64,000 nucleotides of DNA from Flavobacterium sp. I3-2 (GCF_013389595.1 NZ_CP058306.1:868001-932000), one strand, 5' to 3'. Counted from the first letter of the stretch, positions 26,363 to 35,660 are shown. Notes: generated by a model not told the origin, from the sequence alone. A program made the numbers and translations.

Positions 26363-28414
26363 ATGAAAAAACTAATCTTATCTGCGTTACTTGCAAGTGT
26401 TTTAATAACAGCTTCTTGTAATAAAAAAGAAGCAGAAGACAATATGGTTCACGGTATTAATTTGGAATACATGGACAAAAACGCAAAACCAGGTGATGAT
26501 TTTTATCGTTATGTGAATGGTGCTTGGTTTGATAAAACTGAAATCCCAGCTGATAAATCTACTTGGGGAAGTTTTAATGAATTGGCTTACAACACTGATT
26601 TAGATGTTTTATCTATTTTAAAAGAAGCTGCAGAAAGTAATAATTACGCAGATAATACTGATGAAGGTAAAGCAATTAACTTTTACAAAACCTATTTAGA
26701 TACTAAAAAAAGAAATGAATTAGGTGTTAAACCAATTCAAACGGATTTACAAAAAATTGATAATCTTAAAAATCTTGATGATTTAAACGCATTAATCAAC
26801 GCGTCTATTTTAGATGGCGGAGTTGGATTCTTTAGTAACTACGTTTATTCAGATGCTCAAGATTCAAACAAAAACACTGTTTATCTTTCTCCAGGAAGTA
26901 TCGGTATGCCAGACCGTGATTATTACGTTTCTGATGATGCTGATTCTAAAGAAAAGTTAGCTTTGTATGAACAGCATATTGCTCGAATGTTACAATTCAT
27001 CAATTACAATGAAGCTGATGCAAAAGTTGCGGCTAAGAAAATTGTCGCTTTAGAAAAGCAAATGGCGCAACCACGTTTTACTCGTGTTGAAGAACGTGAC
27101 GACCGTTTATCATATAACCCAACAACAATTGCTGAGCTTCAAAAAATGAATCCTGCAATTAATTGGGAAACTTATTTTAAAACAGCCGGTTTCAAAAACT
27201 TAGACCAAGTAATTGTACAACAACCTAGATACATGAAAGCTTTAGATGGAATTTTAAAAAATACATCTATGGACGATTTAAAATTGTATTTAAAATGGAC
27301 ACTTTTAAACAATTCTGCGAGTTATTTAACTACCGATATTGACAAAGCAAATTGGGAATTTTACGGAAAAACATTGTCTGGCGCAACTGAGCAACGTCCG
27401 ATTGAAGAACGTGCGCTTGATGTTGTAAACGGAACTGTTGGTGAAGCTTTAGGTAAATTATATGTTGAGAAACGTTTTCCGGCTGAAGCTAAGAAAAAAG
27501 CACAAGATATGATTGAAAATGTGGTTCAAGCGTATCGCAATCGAATTGAAAAATTACCTTGGATGGCGCCAGCTACAAAACAAGGAGCGTTAGATAAATT
27601 GAATAAATTGACTATTAAAATTGGTTATCCAGATAAATGGGAAGATTATTCTAAATTGACAATCGAAAATCCTGAAAAAGGTAATTACTATCAAAATGCC
27701 GTAAATTATGGTCGTTGGGAAGTTGCTAAAAACATTGCCGAATATGGTAAACCTGTAGATAAAACCAAATGGGGAATGCCGCCACAAATGGTAAATGCTT
27801 ATTTCAATCCAATGTATAACGAAATCGTGTTTCCTGCTGCAATTTTACAACCTCCATTCTATGATTACAAAGCAGACGAAGCTGTAAATTACGGTGGAAT
27901 TGGAGCTGTGATTGGTCACGAAATTTCTCACGGATTCGATGATTCAGGAGCAAGATACAACGCTGATGGTAACTTGGTAGATTGGTGGACACCTTCAGAT
28001 TTAGAACAATTTACAACTTTAGGAAAATCGTTATCTAAACAATACAGTGCTTTACAACCTTTTGAAGGTATTTATGTGGATGGTGATTTTACCTTAGGAG
28101 AAAACATTGGAGATTTAGGCGGAATTACTGCTGCTTATGAAGGTTTGAAATTGTTTTATGAGAAAAACGGCAAACCAGAACCAATTGATGGATTTACTCC
28201 AGAACAACGTTTCTTTATTTCTTGGGCAACCATTTGGAGAACTAAATCTAGAGATGAATATGTAAAAACTCAGGTTAAGACAGACCCACACGCACCAGGA
28301 ATTTATCGTTCGTATGTTCCGTTACAAAATTTCGATGCTTGGTACGAAGCGTTTGACGTGAAACCAGGTGATAAATTATATATCGAACCAGATCAACGTG
28401 TAAGAATTTGGTAA
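26363..28414 (+). CDS. M13-family zinc endopeptidase (neprilysin/PepO type), lipoprotein
   Basis: A 683-residue paralogue of the enzyme at 23028, very similar along the whole length (for example the shared runs GDDFYRYVNGAWFDKTEIPAD and NAYFNPMYNEIVFPAAILQ). The zinc motif HEISH is at 519-523 and GENIGDLGG follows. The N-terminus differs: MKKLILSALLASVLITASC has a lipobox with Cys19, so this copy is lipid-anchored. The two likely arose by duplication and took different places in the envelope. Confidence 0.95.
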   Translation: MKKLILSALLASVLITASCNKKEAEDNMVHGINLEYMDKNAKPGDDFYRYVNGAWFDKTEIPADKSTWGSFNELAYNTDLDVLSILKEAAESNNYADNTDEGKAINFYKTYLDTKKRNELGVKPIQTDLQKIDNLKNLDDLNALINASILDGGVGFFSNYVYSDAQDSNKNTVYLSPGSIGMPDRDYYVSDDADSKEKLALYEQHIARMLQFINYNEADAKVAAKKIVALEKQMAQPRFTRVEERDDRLSYNPTTIAELQKMNPAINWETYFKTAGFKNLDQVIVQQPRYMKALDGILKNTSMDDLKLYLKWTLLNNSASYLTTDIDKANWEFYGKTLSGATEQRPIEERALDVVNGTVGEALGKLYVEKRFPAEAKKKAQDMIENVVQAYRNRIEKLPWMAPATKQGALDKLNKLTIKIGYPDKWEDYSKLTIENPEKGNYYQNAVNYGRWEVAKNIAEYGKPVDKTKWGMPPQMVNAYFNPMYNEIVFPAAILQPPFYDYKADEAVNYGGIGAVIGHEISHGFDDSGARYNADGNLVDWWTPSDLEQFTTLGKSLSKQYSALQPFEGIYVDGDFTLGENIGDLGGITAAYEGLKLFYEKNGKPEPIDGFTPEQRFFISWATIWRTKSRDEYVKTQVKTDPHAPGIYRSYVPLQNFDAWYEAFDVKPGDKLYIEPDQRVRIW

Positions 28415-28420
28415 AACTTT

Positions 28421-28450
28421 AAAAACTCTTTTTTCGGAAAGAGTTTTTTT
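28421..28450 (+). terminator. Terminator after the second M13 gene
   Basis: AAAAACTCTTT (28421-28431) pairs with AAAGAGTTTTT (28438-28448), followed by T residues, 7 bases after the stop. Confidence 0.85.
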
Positions 28451-28467
28451 ATGCTTAATTTTATCAG

Positions 28468-28929
28468 ATGATTTTTACATTCGAGAACAAACAATTCATA
28501 AAAAGCGACTTAAAAACCGTTTGGAATTATTTTAGTAATCCAAAACACATCAATGCGTTAACGCCTCCCGAAATGCATTTCAAAACATTAACTGAAAATC
28601 TTCCAACTCAAATTCACAAAGACCAAGTGATAACTTATTGGGTTTCTCCGTTGTTTCAGATTCCGATGAAATGGAAAACCAAAATAATTTCGGTAGAAAA
28701 TGAAAAAAGTTTTATCGATATTCAAATCAAAGGACCTTACAAAAAATGGCATCATTTACATACTTTTGAAAAAATTAAAGATGGTATTCTGATGACCGAT
28801 TTGATAACGTACGAATTGCCTTTCGGATATTTAGGAAATCTGGTACATCGTATTCTAGTTAAGGAAAAAATTGAAGAATTATTTGAATTCAGAACGAAAC
28901 AAATCCAAAAACATTTTGAAAATGAATAA
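28468..28929 (+). CDS. SRPBCC (START-like) protein
   Basis: A 153-residue protein of the SRPBCC/polyketide cyclase fold: starts with a beta strand (MIFTFENKQFIKSDLKTVWNYFSNP), then a curved sheet (TKIISVENEKSFIDIQIKG) and a C-terminal long helix (KIEELFEFRTKQIQKHF). Related proteins are called cell division inhibitors in some genomes, but nothing supports that here. The photolyase start codon overlaps its stop by 8 bases, so the two are translated together; such SRPBCC genes are repeatedly found beside photolyases in Bacteroidota, as far as I know. Ligand unknown. Confidence 0.75.
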   Translation: MIFTFENKQFIKSDLKTVWNYFSNPKHINALTPPEMHFKTLTENLPTQIHKDQVITYWVSPLFQIPMKWKTKIISVENEKSFIDIQIKGPYKKWHHLHTFEKIKDGILMTDLITYELPFGYLGNLVHRILVKEKIEELFEFRTKQIQKHFENE

Positions 28930-30226
28930 AGAAAAAATCGCAATTTTTTGGTTTCGTCGCGATTTACGAATCGAAGACAATCACGGACTTTTTCAAGCAT
29001 TAAATTCGAGAGTTAGAGTTTTGCCTATTTTTATTTTTGACCCAAAAATTCTAAATCGTTTTGAAGATAAACAAGACCGACGCGTCGATTATATTCATCA
29101 AGCGCTACAAAATATCGATAAAAAACTAGCTGAATTTAATTCTGGAATCGAGCATTTTTTTAATTCACCAATCGAAGCTTTCGAAAAGTTAACAACAAAA
29201 TATCATATCGAAAACGTTTTCTGCAATCACGATTACGAACCCAAAGCGATTCATCGCGATTTAGAGGTTGCAAATTTCTTGAAAACTAAATCCATCGATT
29301 TTCATTCTTATAAAGACCAAGTTCGATTTGAAAAATACGATATTCTAAAAGCAGATAACACGCCTTACACCGTTTTTACACCTTATTCGAAAAAATGGAA
29401 ATTGCTTTTAAACGAAGAAGGTTTGCCCTATTACGATTCGGAAAATTATTTGAATCGATTGGTTAAAAAATCAGATTTCAAAAAATATAGTTTAGAAGAA
29501 ATTGGATTTTCTAAAACCAATATCGTTTTTAAAGAACCAACATTGAAAATTGATATTATTGGAAATTACAACGAACATCGCGATTTTCCATCAAAAAATC
29601 ATACCACACATTTGGGAATCGCACTTCGTTTCGGAACCATTTCTGTTCGAAAATGTATTGATTTCGCGAGAACATCAAACGAAACTTGGTTGAATCAATT
29701 GATTTGGCGGGACTTTTTTATGCAGATTTTATTTCATTATCCGCATGTAGAAATCAATTCGTTTAAACCAAAATACGATGCGATTCCGTGGGAAAACAAC
29801 GAAACTTTTTTTCAAAAATGGTGCGATGGTCAAACAGGTTACGGTTTGGTTGATGCTGGAATGCGTGAATTAAACACTACTGGATTTATGCATAATCGCG
29901 TTCGCATGTTGGTAGCGAGTTTTTTAACTAAGCATTTATTGATTGATTGGCGTTGGGGCGAAGCCTATTTTGCTCAAAAACTAAACGATTACGATTTGGC
30001 TTTAAATAACGGAAATTGGCAATGGGCAGCCGGTTGTGGTTGTGATGCAGCTCCGTATTTCCGAATTTTCAATCCGGATGAACAAGTTAAAAAGTTCGAC
30101 AAGGACTTGAAATATCTAAAAAAATGGGTTCCCGAATTTGATGACCAAATATTTAATAATCGAATTGTAGAGCATAAAGAAGCAAGAGAACGGGCCTTAG
30201 AAACTTATAAAAAAGCATTGCAATAA
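28922..30226 (+). CDS. phrB: Cryptochrome/photolyase family protein (CPD photolyase-like)
   Basis: 434 residues from MNKEKIAIFW; an upstream in-frame start at 28871 lies inside the SRPBCC gene and is not needed. Residues ~5-140 form the antenna-cofactor domain (WFRRDLRIEDNHGL). The C-terminal FAD-binding domain has RVRMLVASFLTKHL, DWRWGEAYFAQKLNDYDLALNN, GNWQWAAGCGCDAAPYFRIFNP and the terminal helical part. These are the segments that bind FAD and recognise pyrimidine dimers in light-driven repair. Whether it repairs or only senses light cannot be fixed by this reading; repair is more likely. It overlaps the upstream SRPBCC gene. Confidence 0.9.
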   Translation: MNKEKIAIFWFRRDLRIEDNHGLFQALNSRVRVLPIFIFDPKILNRFEDKQDRRVDYIHQALQNIDKKLAEFNSGIEHFFNSPIEAFEKLTTKYHIENVFCNHDYEPKAIHRDLEVANFLKTKSIDFHSYKDQVRFEKYDILKADNTPYTVFTPYSKKWKLLLNEEGLPYYDSENYLNRLVKKSDFKKYSLEEIGFSKTNIVFKEPTLKIDIIGNYNEHRDFPSKNHTTHLGIALRFGTISVRKCIDFARTSNETWLNQLIWRDFFMQILFHYPHVEINSFKPKYDAIPWENNETFFQKWCDGQTGYGLVDAGMRELNTTGFMHNRVRMLVASFLTKHLLIDWRWGEAYFAQKLNDYDLALNNGNWQWAAGCGCDAAPYFRIFNPDEQVKKFDKDLKYLKKWVPEFDDQIFNNRIVEHKEARERALETYKKALQ

Positions 30227-30475
30227 AATAATTAAAATTATATTTTTTTATTTTGACAAAATCAAACAAAATGCAAATATTAATTTTATATATCGTATTT
30301 ATATCTTAAAATTCATCAAATTCATAACGATAATCTTAGTAAATTGATTAATCTGGTATTAACGATTTGTTATTTTAAAGCTTTAGTTATTAGAATTTTA
30401 TGATTTAACATTAGGTAAAAAACAAATAATTTATGAAATTTGATAAATTTTACATTTTTAATATAACTGAAAAAA

Positions 30476-30961
30476 ATGAACAACACATTTAAAGTTTCTG
30501 TTAATCAAACTAACAATTTTGAGATTTCAGAAAAACAAATCACAGATTTAGATGCTGTTTCTTTAGATGCGGCTAACTACCATCTATTGCACAACAACAC
30601 TTCATACAAAGCAGAAGTGATTTCATCTGACTTTATAAATAAAAAGTACACGGTGATTATTAATAACAATGAATACGAAGTTTCAATAGCCAATCAATTA
30701 GACCAATTGATTAAAGAAATGGGATTTGAAGTTGGAAAAACAAAAATCGTTAACGCGATAAAAGCTCCAATGCCAGGTCTGATTTTAGAAATTAATGTTG
30801 CTGTTGGTCAAGAGGTTCAAGAAGGAGATAATTTATTGATTCTTGAAGCGATGAAAATGGAGAACAGTTTTGATTCACCACGTTCAGGAGTAATTAAATC
30901 GATTGCTGTTGAAAAAGGACAAGCTGTAGATAAAGGCCAATTATTAATTGAATTCGAATAG
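30476..30961 (+). CDS. Biotin carboxyl carrier protein of an acyl-CoA carboxylase
   Basis: A 161-residue protein with a C-terminal biotinyl domain (~95-161). The biotinylated lysine is Lys127 in LEAMKMEN, with APMPGLI at its start and VEKGQAVDKGQLL at its end. The N-terminal ~90 residues resemble the linker domain of the larger propionyl-type carboxylases. It is the first gene of a three-gene operon with the biotin carboxylase (gap 5 bases) and the carboxyltransferase. Confidence 0.9.
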   Translation: MNNTFKVSVNQTNNFEISEKQITDLDAVSLDAANYHLLHNNTSYKAEVISSDFINKKYTVIINNNEYEVSIANQLDQLIKEMGFEVGKTKIVNAIKAPMPGLILEINVAVGQEVQEGDNLLILEAMKMENSFDSPRSGVIKSIAVEKGQAVDKGQLLIEFE

Positions 30962-30966
30962 TCACA

Positions 30967-32412
30967 ATGAAAAAAATATTAGTTGCAAACCGTGGTGAAA
31001 TTGCACTACGCGTAATGAAAACAGCAAAGAAAATGGGAATTAAAACCGTTGCTGTTTATTCGGTTGCAGACCGTCAATCGCCTCACGTAAAATTTGCTGA
31101 TGAAGCAGTTTGTATTGGTGAAGCACCTTCAAATCAATCATACCTTTTAGGAGATAAAATTATTGAAGTTTGTAAAGAATTAAATGTAGATGGGATTCAC
31201 CCAGGATACGGATTCTTATCAGAAAATTCAAAATTTGCTGAATTAGCAGAAAAAAATGGAATTTCATTTATCGGACCAAAATCTCATGCTATTGAAGTAA
31301 TGGGAGATAAGTTAGCTGCAAAAGATACAGTTAAAGGTTACGATATTCCTATGGTTCCAGGTTTAGACCATGCAATTACCGATATTGATGAAGCAAAACA
31401 AGTAGCTAAAGAAGTTGGTTTCCCAATTTTAATTAAAGCTTCTGCTGGTGGTGGTGGAAAAGGAATGCGCGTGGTTGAGAAAGAAGAAGATTTTGAATCT
31501 CAAATGCAACGTGCTATTTCTGAAGCAACTTCAGCTTTTGGAGATGGTTCTGTTTTTATTGAAAAATATGTAGGTTCTCCACGTCATATCGAAATTCAGG
31601 TTATGGCAGATATGCACGGAAACGTTGTGTATTTATTTGAACGTGAATGTTCGGTTCAACGTCGTCACCAAAAAGTTGTAGAAGAAGCTCCTTCAGCTGT
31701 TTTAACTCCAGAAATCCGTAAAGCAATGGGTGAAGCTGCTGTAAAAGTTGCTAAATCTTGTGATTATGTTGGTGCTGGTACTGTTGAGTTTTTATTAGAC
31801 GAAAACAAAAATTTCTATTTCTTAGAAATGAATACACGTTTACAAGTTGAGCATCCTGTTACTGAATTGATTACAGAAATTGACTTGGTAGAAATGCAAA
31901 TTCGTGTAGCTCGTGGTGAAGTGTTACCAATCACTCAAGATGATTTACAAATCAAAGGTCACGCTTTAGAATTACGTGTTTATGCAGAAGACCCATTAAA
32001 CGATTTCTTACCATCTGTTGGAAATTTAGAAACATATATTTTACCAACTGGTGAAGGTGTACGTGTAGATAATGGTTTTGAGCAAGGAATGGATGTGCCA
32101 ATATATTACGACCCAATGTTATCTAAGTTAATTACTTATGGTAAAGACCGTAACGAAGCAATCCAATTAATGTTAAAAGCGATTCAAGATTATAAAGTGG
32201 AAGGAGTTAGCACTACGTTACCTTTCGGAACTTTTGTTTTTGAGCACGATGCATTTGTTTCTGGAAATTTCGATACAAACTTTGTTAAGAAATATTACAG
32301 TGCAGATATCATCAAAGAAGCACAAGCTAAAGAAGCAGAAATTGCGGCTTTAATTGCTTTAAAACAATATTTAGCTGACCAAGAAGTTTTACGCGTACCA
32401 ACAAAGTTATAG
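30967..32412 (+). CDS. accC: Acyl-CoA carboxylase, biotin carboxylase subunit
   Basis: A 481-residue ATP-grasp enzyme that makes carboxybiotin from bicarbonate, ATP and the carrier protein. Visible are the biotin carboxylase N-domain (KILVANRGEIALRVM), the glycine-rich ATP loop KASAGGGGKGMRVV, the metal site FLEMNTRLQVEHPVTE and the C-domain (ELRVYAEDP). Length is a little longer than E. coli AccC (449). Whether the complex is propionyl-, acetyl- or another acyl-CoA carboxylase is not decided by this subunit; the neighbour carboxyltransferase type suggests propionyl-CoA. Confidence 0.94.
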   Translation: MKKILVANRGEIALRVMKTAKKMGIKTVAVYSVADRQSPHVKFADEAVCIGEAPSNQSYLLGDKIIEVCKELNVDGIHPGYGFLSENSKFAELAEKNGISFIGPKSHAIEVMGDKLAAKDTVKGYDIPMVPGLDHAITDIDEAKQVAKEVGFPILIKASAGGGGKGMRVVEKEEDFESQMQRAISEATSAFGDGSVFIEKYVGSPRHIEIQVMADMHGNVVYLFERECSVQRRHQKVVEEAPSAVLTPEIRKAMGEAAVKVAKSCDYVGAGTVEFLLDENKNFYFLEMNTRLQVEHPVTELITEIDLVEMQIRVARGEVLPITQDDLQIKGHALELRVYAEDPLNDFLPSVGNLETYILPTGEGVRVDNGFEQGMDVPIYYDPMLSKLITYGKDRNEAIQLMLKAIQDYKVEGVSTTLPFGTFVFEHDAFVSGNFDTNFVKKYYSADIIKEAQAKEAEIAALIALKQYLADQEVLRVPTKL

Positions 32413-32460
32413 TCTAAAGTTTAAAGTTTGAAAGTCTAAAGTTCACAAAACTTAAACTAA
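32413..32460. repeat. Short AAAGTTT-type repeats between carboxylase genes
   Basis: The gap between the biotin carboxylase and carboxyltransferase genes holds imperfect repeats: TCTAAAGTTTAAAGTTT and then GTCTAAAGTTC. The same style (AAAGTCAAAAGTCAAAGTC) occurs at 58172-58200. Such repeats are commonly scattered between genes in Flavobacteria. Confidence 0.45.
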
Positions 32461-32472
32461 AAAAGAATACAA

Positions 32473-34020
32473 ATGGAATCAAATACAAAATTCGATATTT
32501 TAAATAAAAAATTAGCCGAAGCTAAATTAGGCGGTGGTGAAAAACGTATTGCAGCGCAACACGGTAAAAAGAAATTAACGGCTCGTGAGCGTATTGAATA
32601 CTTCTTTGACGAAGGTTCTTTCGAAGAAATCGGAGCTTTTGTAACACACCGTACCAAAGATTTTGGTTTAGATAAAGAACATTACTTAGGTGATGGTGTT
32701 ATTACAGGATACGGAACAGTAAACGGACGTTTGGTTTATGCTTTCGCACAAGATTTTACTGTTTTCGGTGGAGCTTTATCTGAAACGCATGCAGAAAAAA
32801 TCTGTAAAGTTATGGATATGGCGTTGAAAGTGGGAGCACCAATGATTGGTTTAAATGATTCTGGTGGAGCTCGTATTCAAGAAGGTGTTCGTTCGTTGGG
32901 TGGATATGCAGATATCTTCTTCCGTAACGTACAAGCTTCTGGAGTTATTCCACAGATTTCTGCTATTATGGGACCTTGTGCTGGTGGTGCGGTTTATTCG
33001 CCTGCTATGACCGATTTCACTATGATGGTTGAAAATACTTCTTATATGTTTGTAACAGGTCCGAACGTTGTTAAGACAGTTACAAACGAAGAGGTTTCTG
33101 CTGAAGAATTAGGAGGAGCATCTACACACTCTACTAAATCTGGTGTGGCGCATACAACTTCTGCAAACGATGTAGAATGTTTAGAAGATGTAAAACGTTT
33201 ATTAAGTTATATTCCTCAAAACAATCAAGAAGTTGTTGAAGATTTACCATACGAATTAGGTAATGAGTTACGTGAGCAATTAAACACCATTGTTCCTGAT
33301 AACGCAAACAAACCTTACGATATGCACGATGTAATCAACAACGTTATCGATGAGGATTCTTTCTTTGAAATTCATAAAAACTACGCTGAAAATATCATTG
33401 TTGGATTCGCTCGTATTGGTGGAAAATCAGTTGGTATTGTAGCTAACAATCCAATGTTCTTAGCAGGATGTTTAGATGTGAATTCATCTATTAAGTCAGC
33501 GCGTTTCGTTCGTTTCTGTGATGCGTTCAATATTCCTTTATTAGTATTAGTAGATGTACCAGGTTTCTTACCAGGAACAGATCAAGAATGGAACGGAATT
33601 ATTGTTCATGGAGCTAAATTATTATATGCTTTATCTGAGGCTACAGTGCCAAAAGTAACCGTAATTACACGTAAAGCTTATGGTGGCGCTTATGACGTTA
33701 TGAACTCAAAACACATTGGTGCTGATATGAACTATGCTTGGCCAGGAGCAGAAATTGCTGTAATGGGAGCAAAAGGTGCGTCTGAAATTATCTTTAAAAG
33801 AGAGATTGCAGAAGCAGCTGATCCAGCAGCTAAATTAGCTGAGAAAGAAGCAGAATATGCTCATAAATTCACTAATCCATATAAAGCTGCACAACGTGGA
33901 TTTATTGATGAGGTAATCTTCCCGCAAGATACACGTCGTAAATTAATCAAAGCATTTAAAATGTTAGAGAATAAAGAAGTAGCTACACCTAATCGTAAAC
34001 ACGGAAATATCCCGTTGTAG
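32473..34020 (+). CDS. Acyl-CoA carboxylase, carboxyltransferase beta subunit (propionyl-CoA type)
   Basis: A 515-residue crotonase-fold carboxyltransferase of the PccB/MmdA family. The two halves are present: N-terminal acyl-CoA part ([28 protein letters not shown]) and C-terminal part ([33 protein letters not shown]). The reaction transfers the carboxyl of biotin to acyl-CoA. The ten last codons and the terminator after them are repeated at 34884-34982. It shares the operon with the biotin carrier and the biotin carboxylase. Confidence 0.93.
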   Translation: MESNTKFDILNKKLAEAKLGGGEKRIAAQHGKKKLTARERIEYFFDEGSFEEIGAFVTHRTKDFGLDKEHYLGDGVITGYGTVNGRLVYAFAQDFTVFGGALSETHAEKICKVMDMALKVGAPMIGLNDSGGARIQEGVRSLGGYADIFFRNVQASGVIPQISAIMGPCAGGAVYSPAMTDFTMMVENTSYMFVTGPNVVKTVTNEEVSAEELGGASTHSTKSGVAHTTSANDVECLEDVKRLLSYIPQNNQEVVEDLPYELGNELREQLNTIVPDNANKPYDMHDVINNVIDEDSFFEIHKNYAENIIVGFARIGGKSVGIVANNPMFLAGCLDVNSSIKSARFVRFCDAFNIPLLVLVDVPGFLPGTDQEWNGIIVHGAKLLYALSEATVPKVTVITRKAYGGAYDVMNSKHIGADMNYAWPGAEIAVMGAKGASEIIFKREIAEAADPAAKLAEKEAEYAHKFTNPYKAAQRGFIDEVIFPQDTRRKLIKAFKMLENKEVATPNRKHGNIPL

Positions 34021-34087
34021 ACTTTTTAGAAAAGAGATACTAGATTTTAGATATGAGAAACCCGTTCAGTGAAAGTTGAACGGGTTT
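33989..34087 (+). repeat. 99-base direct repeat, copy A (carboxyltransferase 3' end plus terminator)
   Basis: The end of the carboxyltransferase gene (from CTAATCGTAAACACGG) and the terminator behind it. Copy B at 34884-34982 matches it with two substitutions, two 1-base insertions and a 2-base deletion in the coding part, and no change over the last ~65 bases. Copy A is the functional one because it keeps the reading frame. Confidence 0.9.
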
Positions 34088-34091
34088 TTTT
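34058..34091 (+). terminator. Terminator of the acyl-CoA carboxylase operon
   Basis: AAACCCGTTCA (34058-34068) and TGAACGGGTTT (34077-34087) form an 11-bp stem with an 8-nt loop and a T run. The hairpin is part of the repeat and occurs again at 34953-34982. Confidence 0.92.
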
Positions 34092-34104
34092 ATTATATTG
34101 CATT

Positions 34105-34875
34105 ATGAAAAAGTTATTGTACTTTATAATTTTCTTTTACGGTCAAATCGTATTTTCTCAATGTGATGACAAACTAATGAGCGGAACTTTCGAAAATATT
34201 AAATATATTTTAAATTGTCCAACCTATACGTTTAACAAACAATCAAATGACTTTAAAAATATAGACGATACTTTAAAAAAACGAAATATAAAATTGGTAA
34301 AAGATGACTACCAAATAATTGACTCTTTAGTTAGATATACAATATTAAAAGATGCAAGCCCTTATTTTAAAGAGAAACTTGTATTTAGTAGTTTTGAAAA
34401 AACATACAATGATAGCATTGGAAATTTTAAAAATATCAGTCCAAAAGTAGATTTGAATATATGCAAAGCAAAATATTCAATCTATTACTATTTTGAACCT
34501 ATTGAAAATGTAAAATATTGTATAGGATACGCTTTTGATAAAGATTTAAGATGGTTAAATGAAAACAGAAGATCCATCATAATAGCATATGAAAATTATG
34601 ATGATTTAAAAATCAGTGTTGAATATCCTAGTTATCAACAAGTAAGTCCTTTTGAGAAAACAACAATATGTGAATTAAAAAAATTAGGTAAAAAGTATTT
34701 AAATAAAGAAATTGAAAACTTAGAATTGATTTTTTTAAAAGATAGGTTTTATTGGAGTATGAATGAGAAAGAGCATTTTTACAGAGGTAAAAATTCAATT
34801 AAAAATGTATTAATAAATCCTTTCAATTTAAAGGAATATCGAGTGGTTGATGTAAAAATATATGTAGATTTTTAG
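34105..34875 (+). CDS. Secreted orphan protein between repeat copies
   Basis: A 256-residue protein from MKKLLYFIIFFYG (34105). An earlier in-frame GTG at 34069 lies in the terminator loop and is rejected. It has a signal peptide ending near VFSQ, then a mature part rich in Tyr, Lys, Asn and Ile, with cysteines in QCDD, LNCP, NICK, KYCIG and TICEL. No family recognised. Base composition is more AT-rich than the flanking core genes, and the gene is bracketed by the two 99-base repeat copies, so it looks like an acquired or shuffled accessory gene. Confidence 0.65.
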   Translation: MKKLLYFIIFFYGQIVFSQCDDKLMSGTFENIKYILNCPTYTFNKQSNDFKNIDDTLKKRNIKLVKDDYQIIDSLVRYTILKDASPYFKEKLVFSSFEKTYNDSIGNFKNISPKVDLNICKAKYSIYYYFEPIENVKYCIGYAFDKDLRWLNENRRSIIIAYENYDDLKISVEYPSYQQVSPFEKTTICELKKLGKKYLNKEIENLELIFLKDRFYWSMNEKEHFYRGKNSIKNVLINPFNLKEYRVVDVKIYVDF

Positions 34876-34883
34876 AGAAATTT

Positions 34884-34982
34884 CTAATCCGTAAAACACG
34901 GAAATGTTCCGTTGTAGTTTTTAGAAAAGAGATACTAGATTTTAGATATGAGAAACCCGTTCAGTGAAAGTTGAACGGGTTT
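34884..34982 (+). repeat. 99-base direct repeat, copy B (broken carboxyltransferase tail plus terminator)
   Basis: Starts CTAATCCGTAAAACACGG; small indels destroy the frame of the copied gene end, but the hairpin AAACCCGTTCA / TGAACGGGTTT at 34953-34982 is intact and can serve as terminator for the orphan gene. Confidence 0.9.
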
Positions 34983-34987
34983 CTTTG
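34953..34987 (+). terminator. Terminator of the orphan secreted gene (repeat copy B)
   Basis: Same 11-bp stem as the carboxylase terminator; the T run after it is interrupted by one C (TTTCTTT). Confidence 0.75.
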
Positions 34988-35002
34988 TATTTTGCAATAA
35001 AA

Positions 35003-35442
35003 ATGAAGGTTTAACTAACAATATTATTTTTTCTATTAATTATTTCGAATGTAAATTCGCAAGAGAGAGATTGCAGAGTAGATTATTTAGTTATAGATTG
35101 TAATGAAGAATCCGTTCCTTGGAATTTTATAGCTTACAAATGAGAGAAAATCAATTATAAAGTAGCTTATAGATCTCCAGTTTTTACAAGAGCTATAAAC
35201 GGAGAATGTAAATTTATGGAAAAATTATTATGCCAATAAATCGGTCAGAATTTAAGAAAAAGGACATCAAAAGAATCCTATAGATTATCAATAAAAAACT
35301 AAACTTCGAATATTTTACTGCTTATTCTACATGTGAAGCCGATAGAATATCAATGTCTTCATATCATCATAAATTGAAAACTAAGTTTTTAAACATTCAT
35401 CAAATAGGTTTTTATAAAAAGGAAAAATCATGCATCAACTAA
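35003..35442 (+). pseudogene. Decayed gene for a secreted protein
   Basis: Reading from ATG at 35003 gives MKV, a stop, then a signal-peptide-like LTILFFLLIISNVNSQ, and continues as a plausible protein (RDCRVDYLVIDCNEESVPWN, YKVAYRSPVFTRAINGECKF) broken by further in-frame stops. Near 35290-35300 the frame shifts by one base and then runs open as NFEYFTAYSTCEADRISMSS to a stop at 35440-35442 (ending KSCIN). So at least four stops and one frameshift have killed a protein of about 145 residues. It stands in the same position behind repeat copy B as the live orphan gene stands behind copy A. No clear homology to that gene. Confidence 0.75.
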
Positions 35443-35657
35443 CCATAGGGCACTTTTTACAAATTTACAAAACTAGACAAGAAATGCAAGATCTTGGCAT
35501 AACAAGCCCTCCTGAAGAAATAAAAATTTTTACTAAGAACTTAGTAGAAACTCTTTTAAAATATCCTCAGGATGAAAAGATTTCATTTCTTGACATGAAA
35601 CTTATAGATTCTAAAAACAAATTAATTGTCGATTTTAAAACCAAAACATTTTTATAA
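35430..35657 (+). CDS. Small hypothetical protein
   Basis: 75 residues, MHQLTIGHFLQIYKTRQEMQ, with no membrane segment or motif. It overlaps the end of the decayed gene by 13 bases and is followed by a hairpin. It looks like a cytosolic alpha/beta protein with plausible codon use. It may be a real small gene of the accessory region; I do not recognise its family. Confidence 0.5.
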   Translation: MHQLTIGHFLQIYKTRQEMQDLGITSPPEEIKIFTKNLVETLLKYPQDEKISFLDMKLIDSKNKLIVDFKTKTFL

Positions 35658-35660
35658 TAC

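Noticed and set aside
30227..30475. Possible small gene or riboswitch upstream of the biotin carrier gene
   Set aside because: The 249 AT-rich bases have only a short out-of-frame ATG at 30433 and no stable structure that I could see.
34069..34104. Longer N-terminus of the orphan gene from GTG at 34069
   Set aside because: This GTG is in the loop of the carboxylase terminator; the ATG at 34105 begins a good signal peptide.
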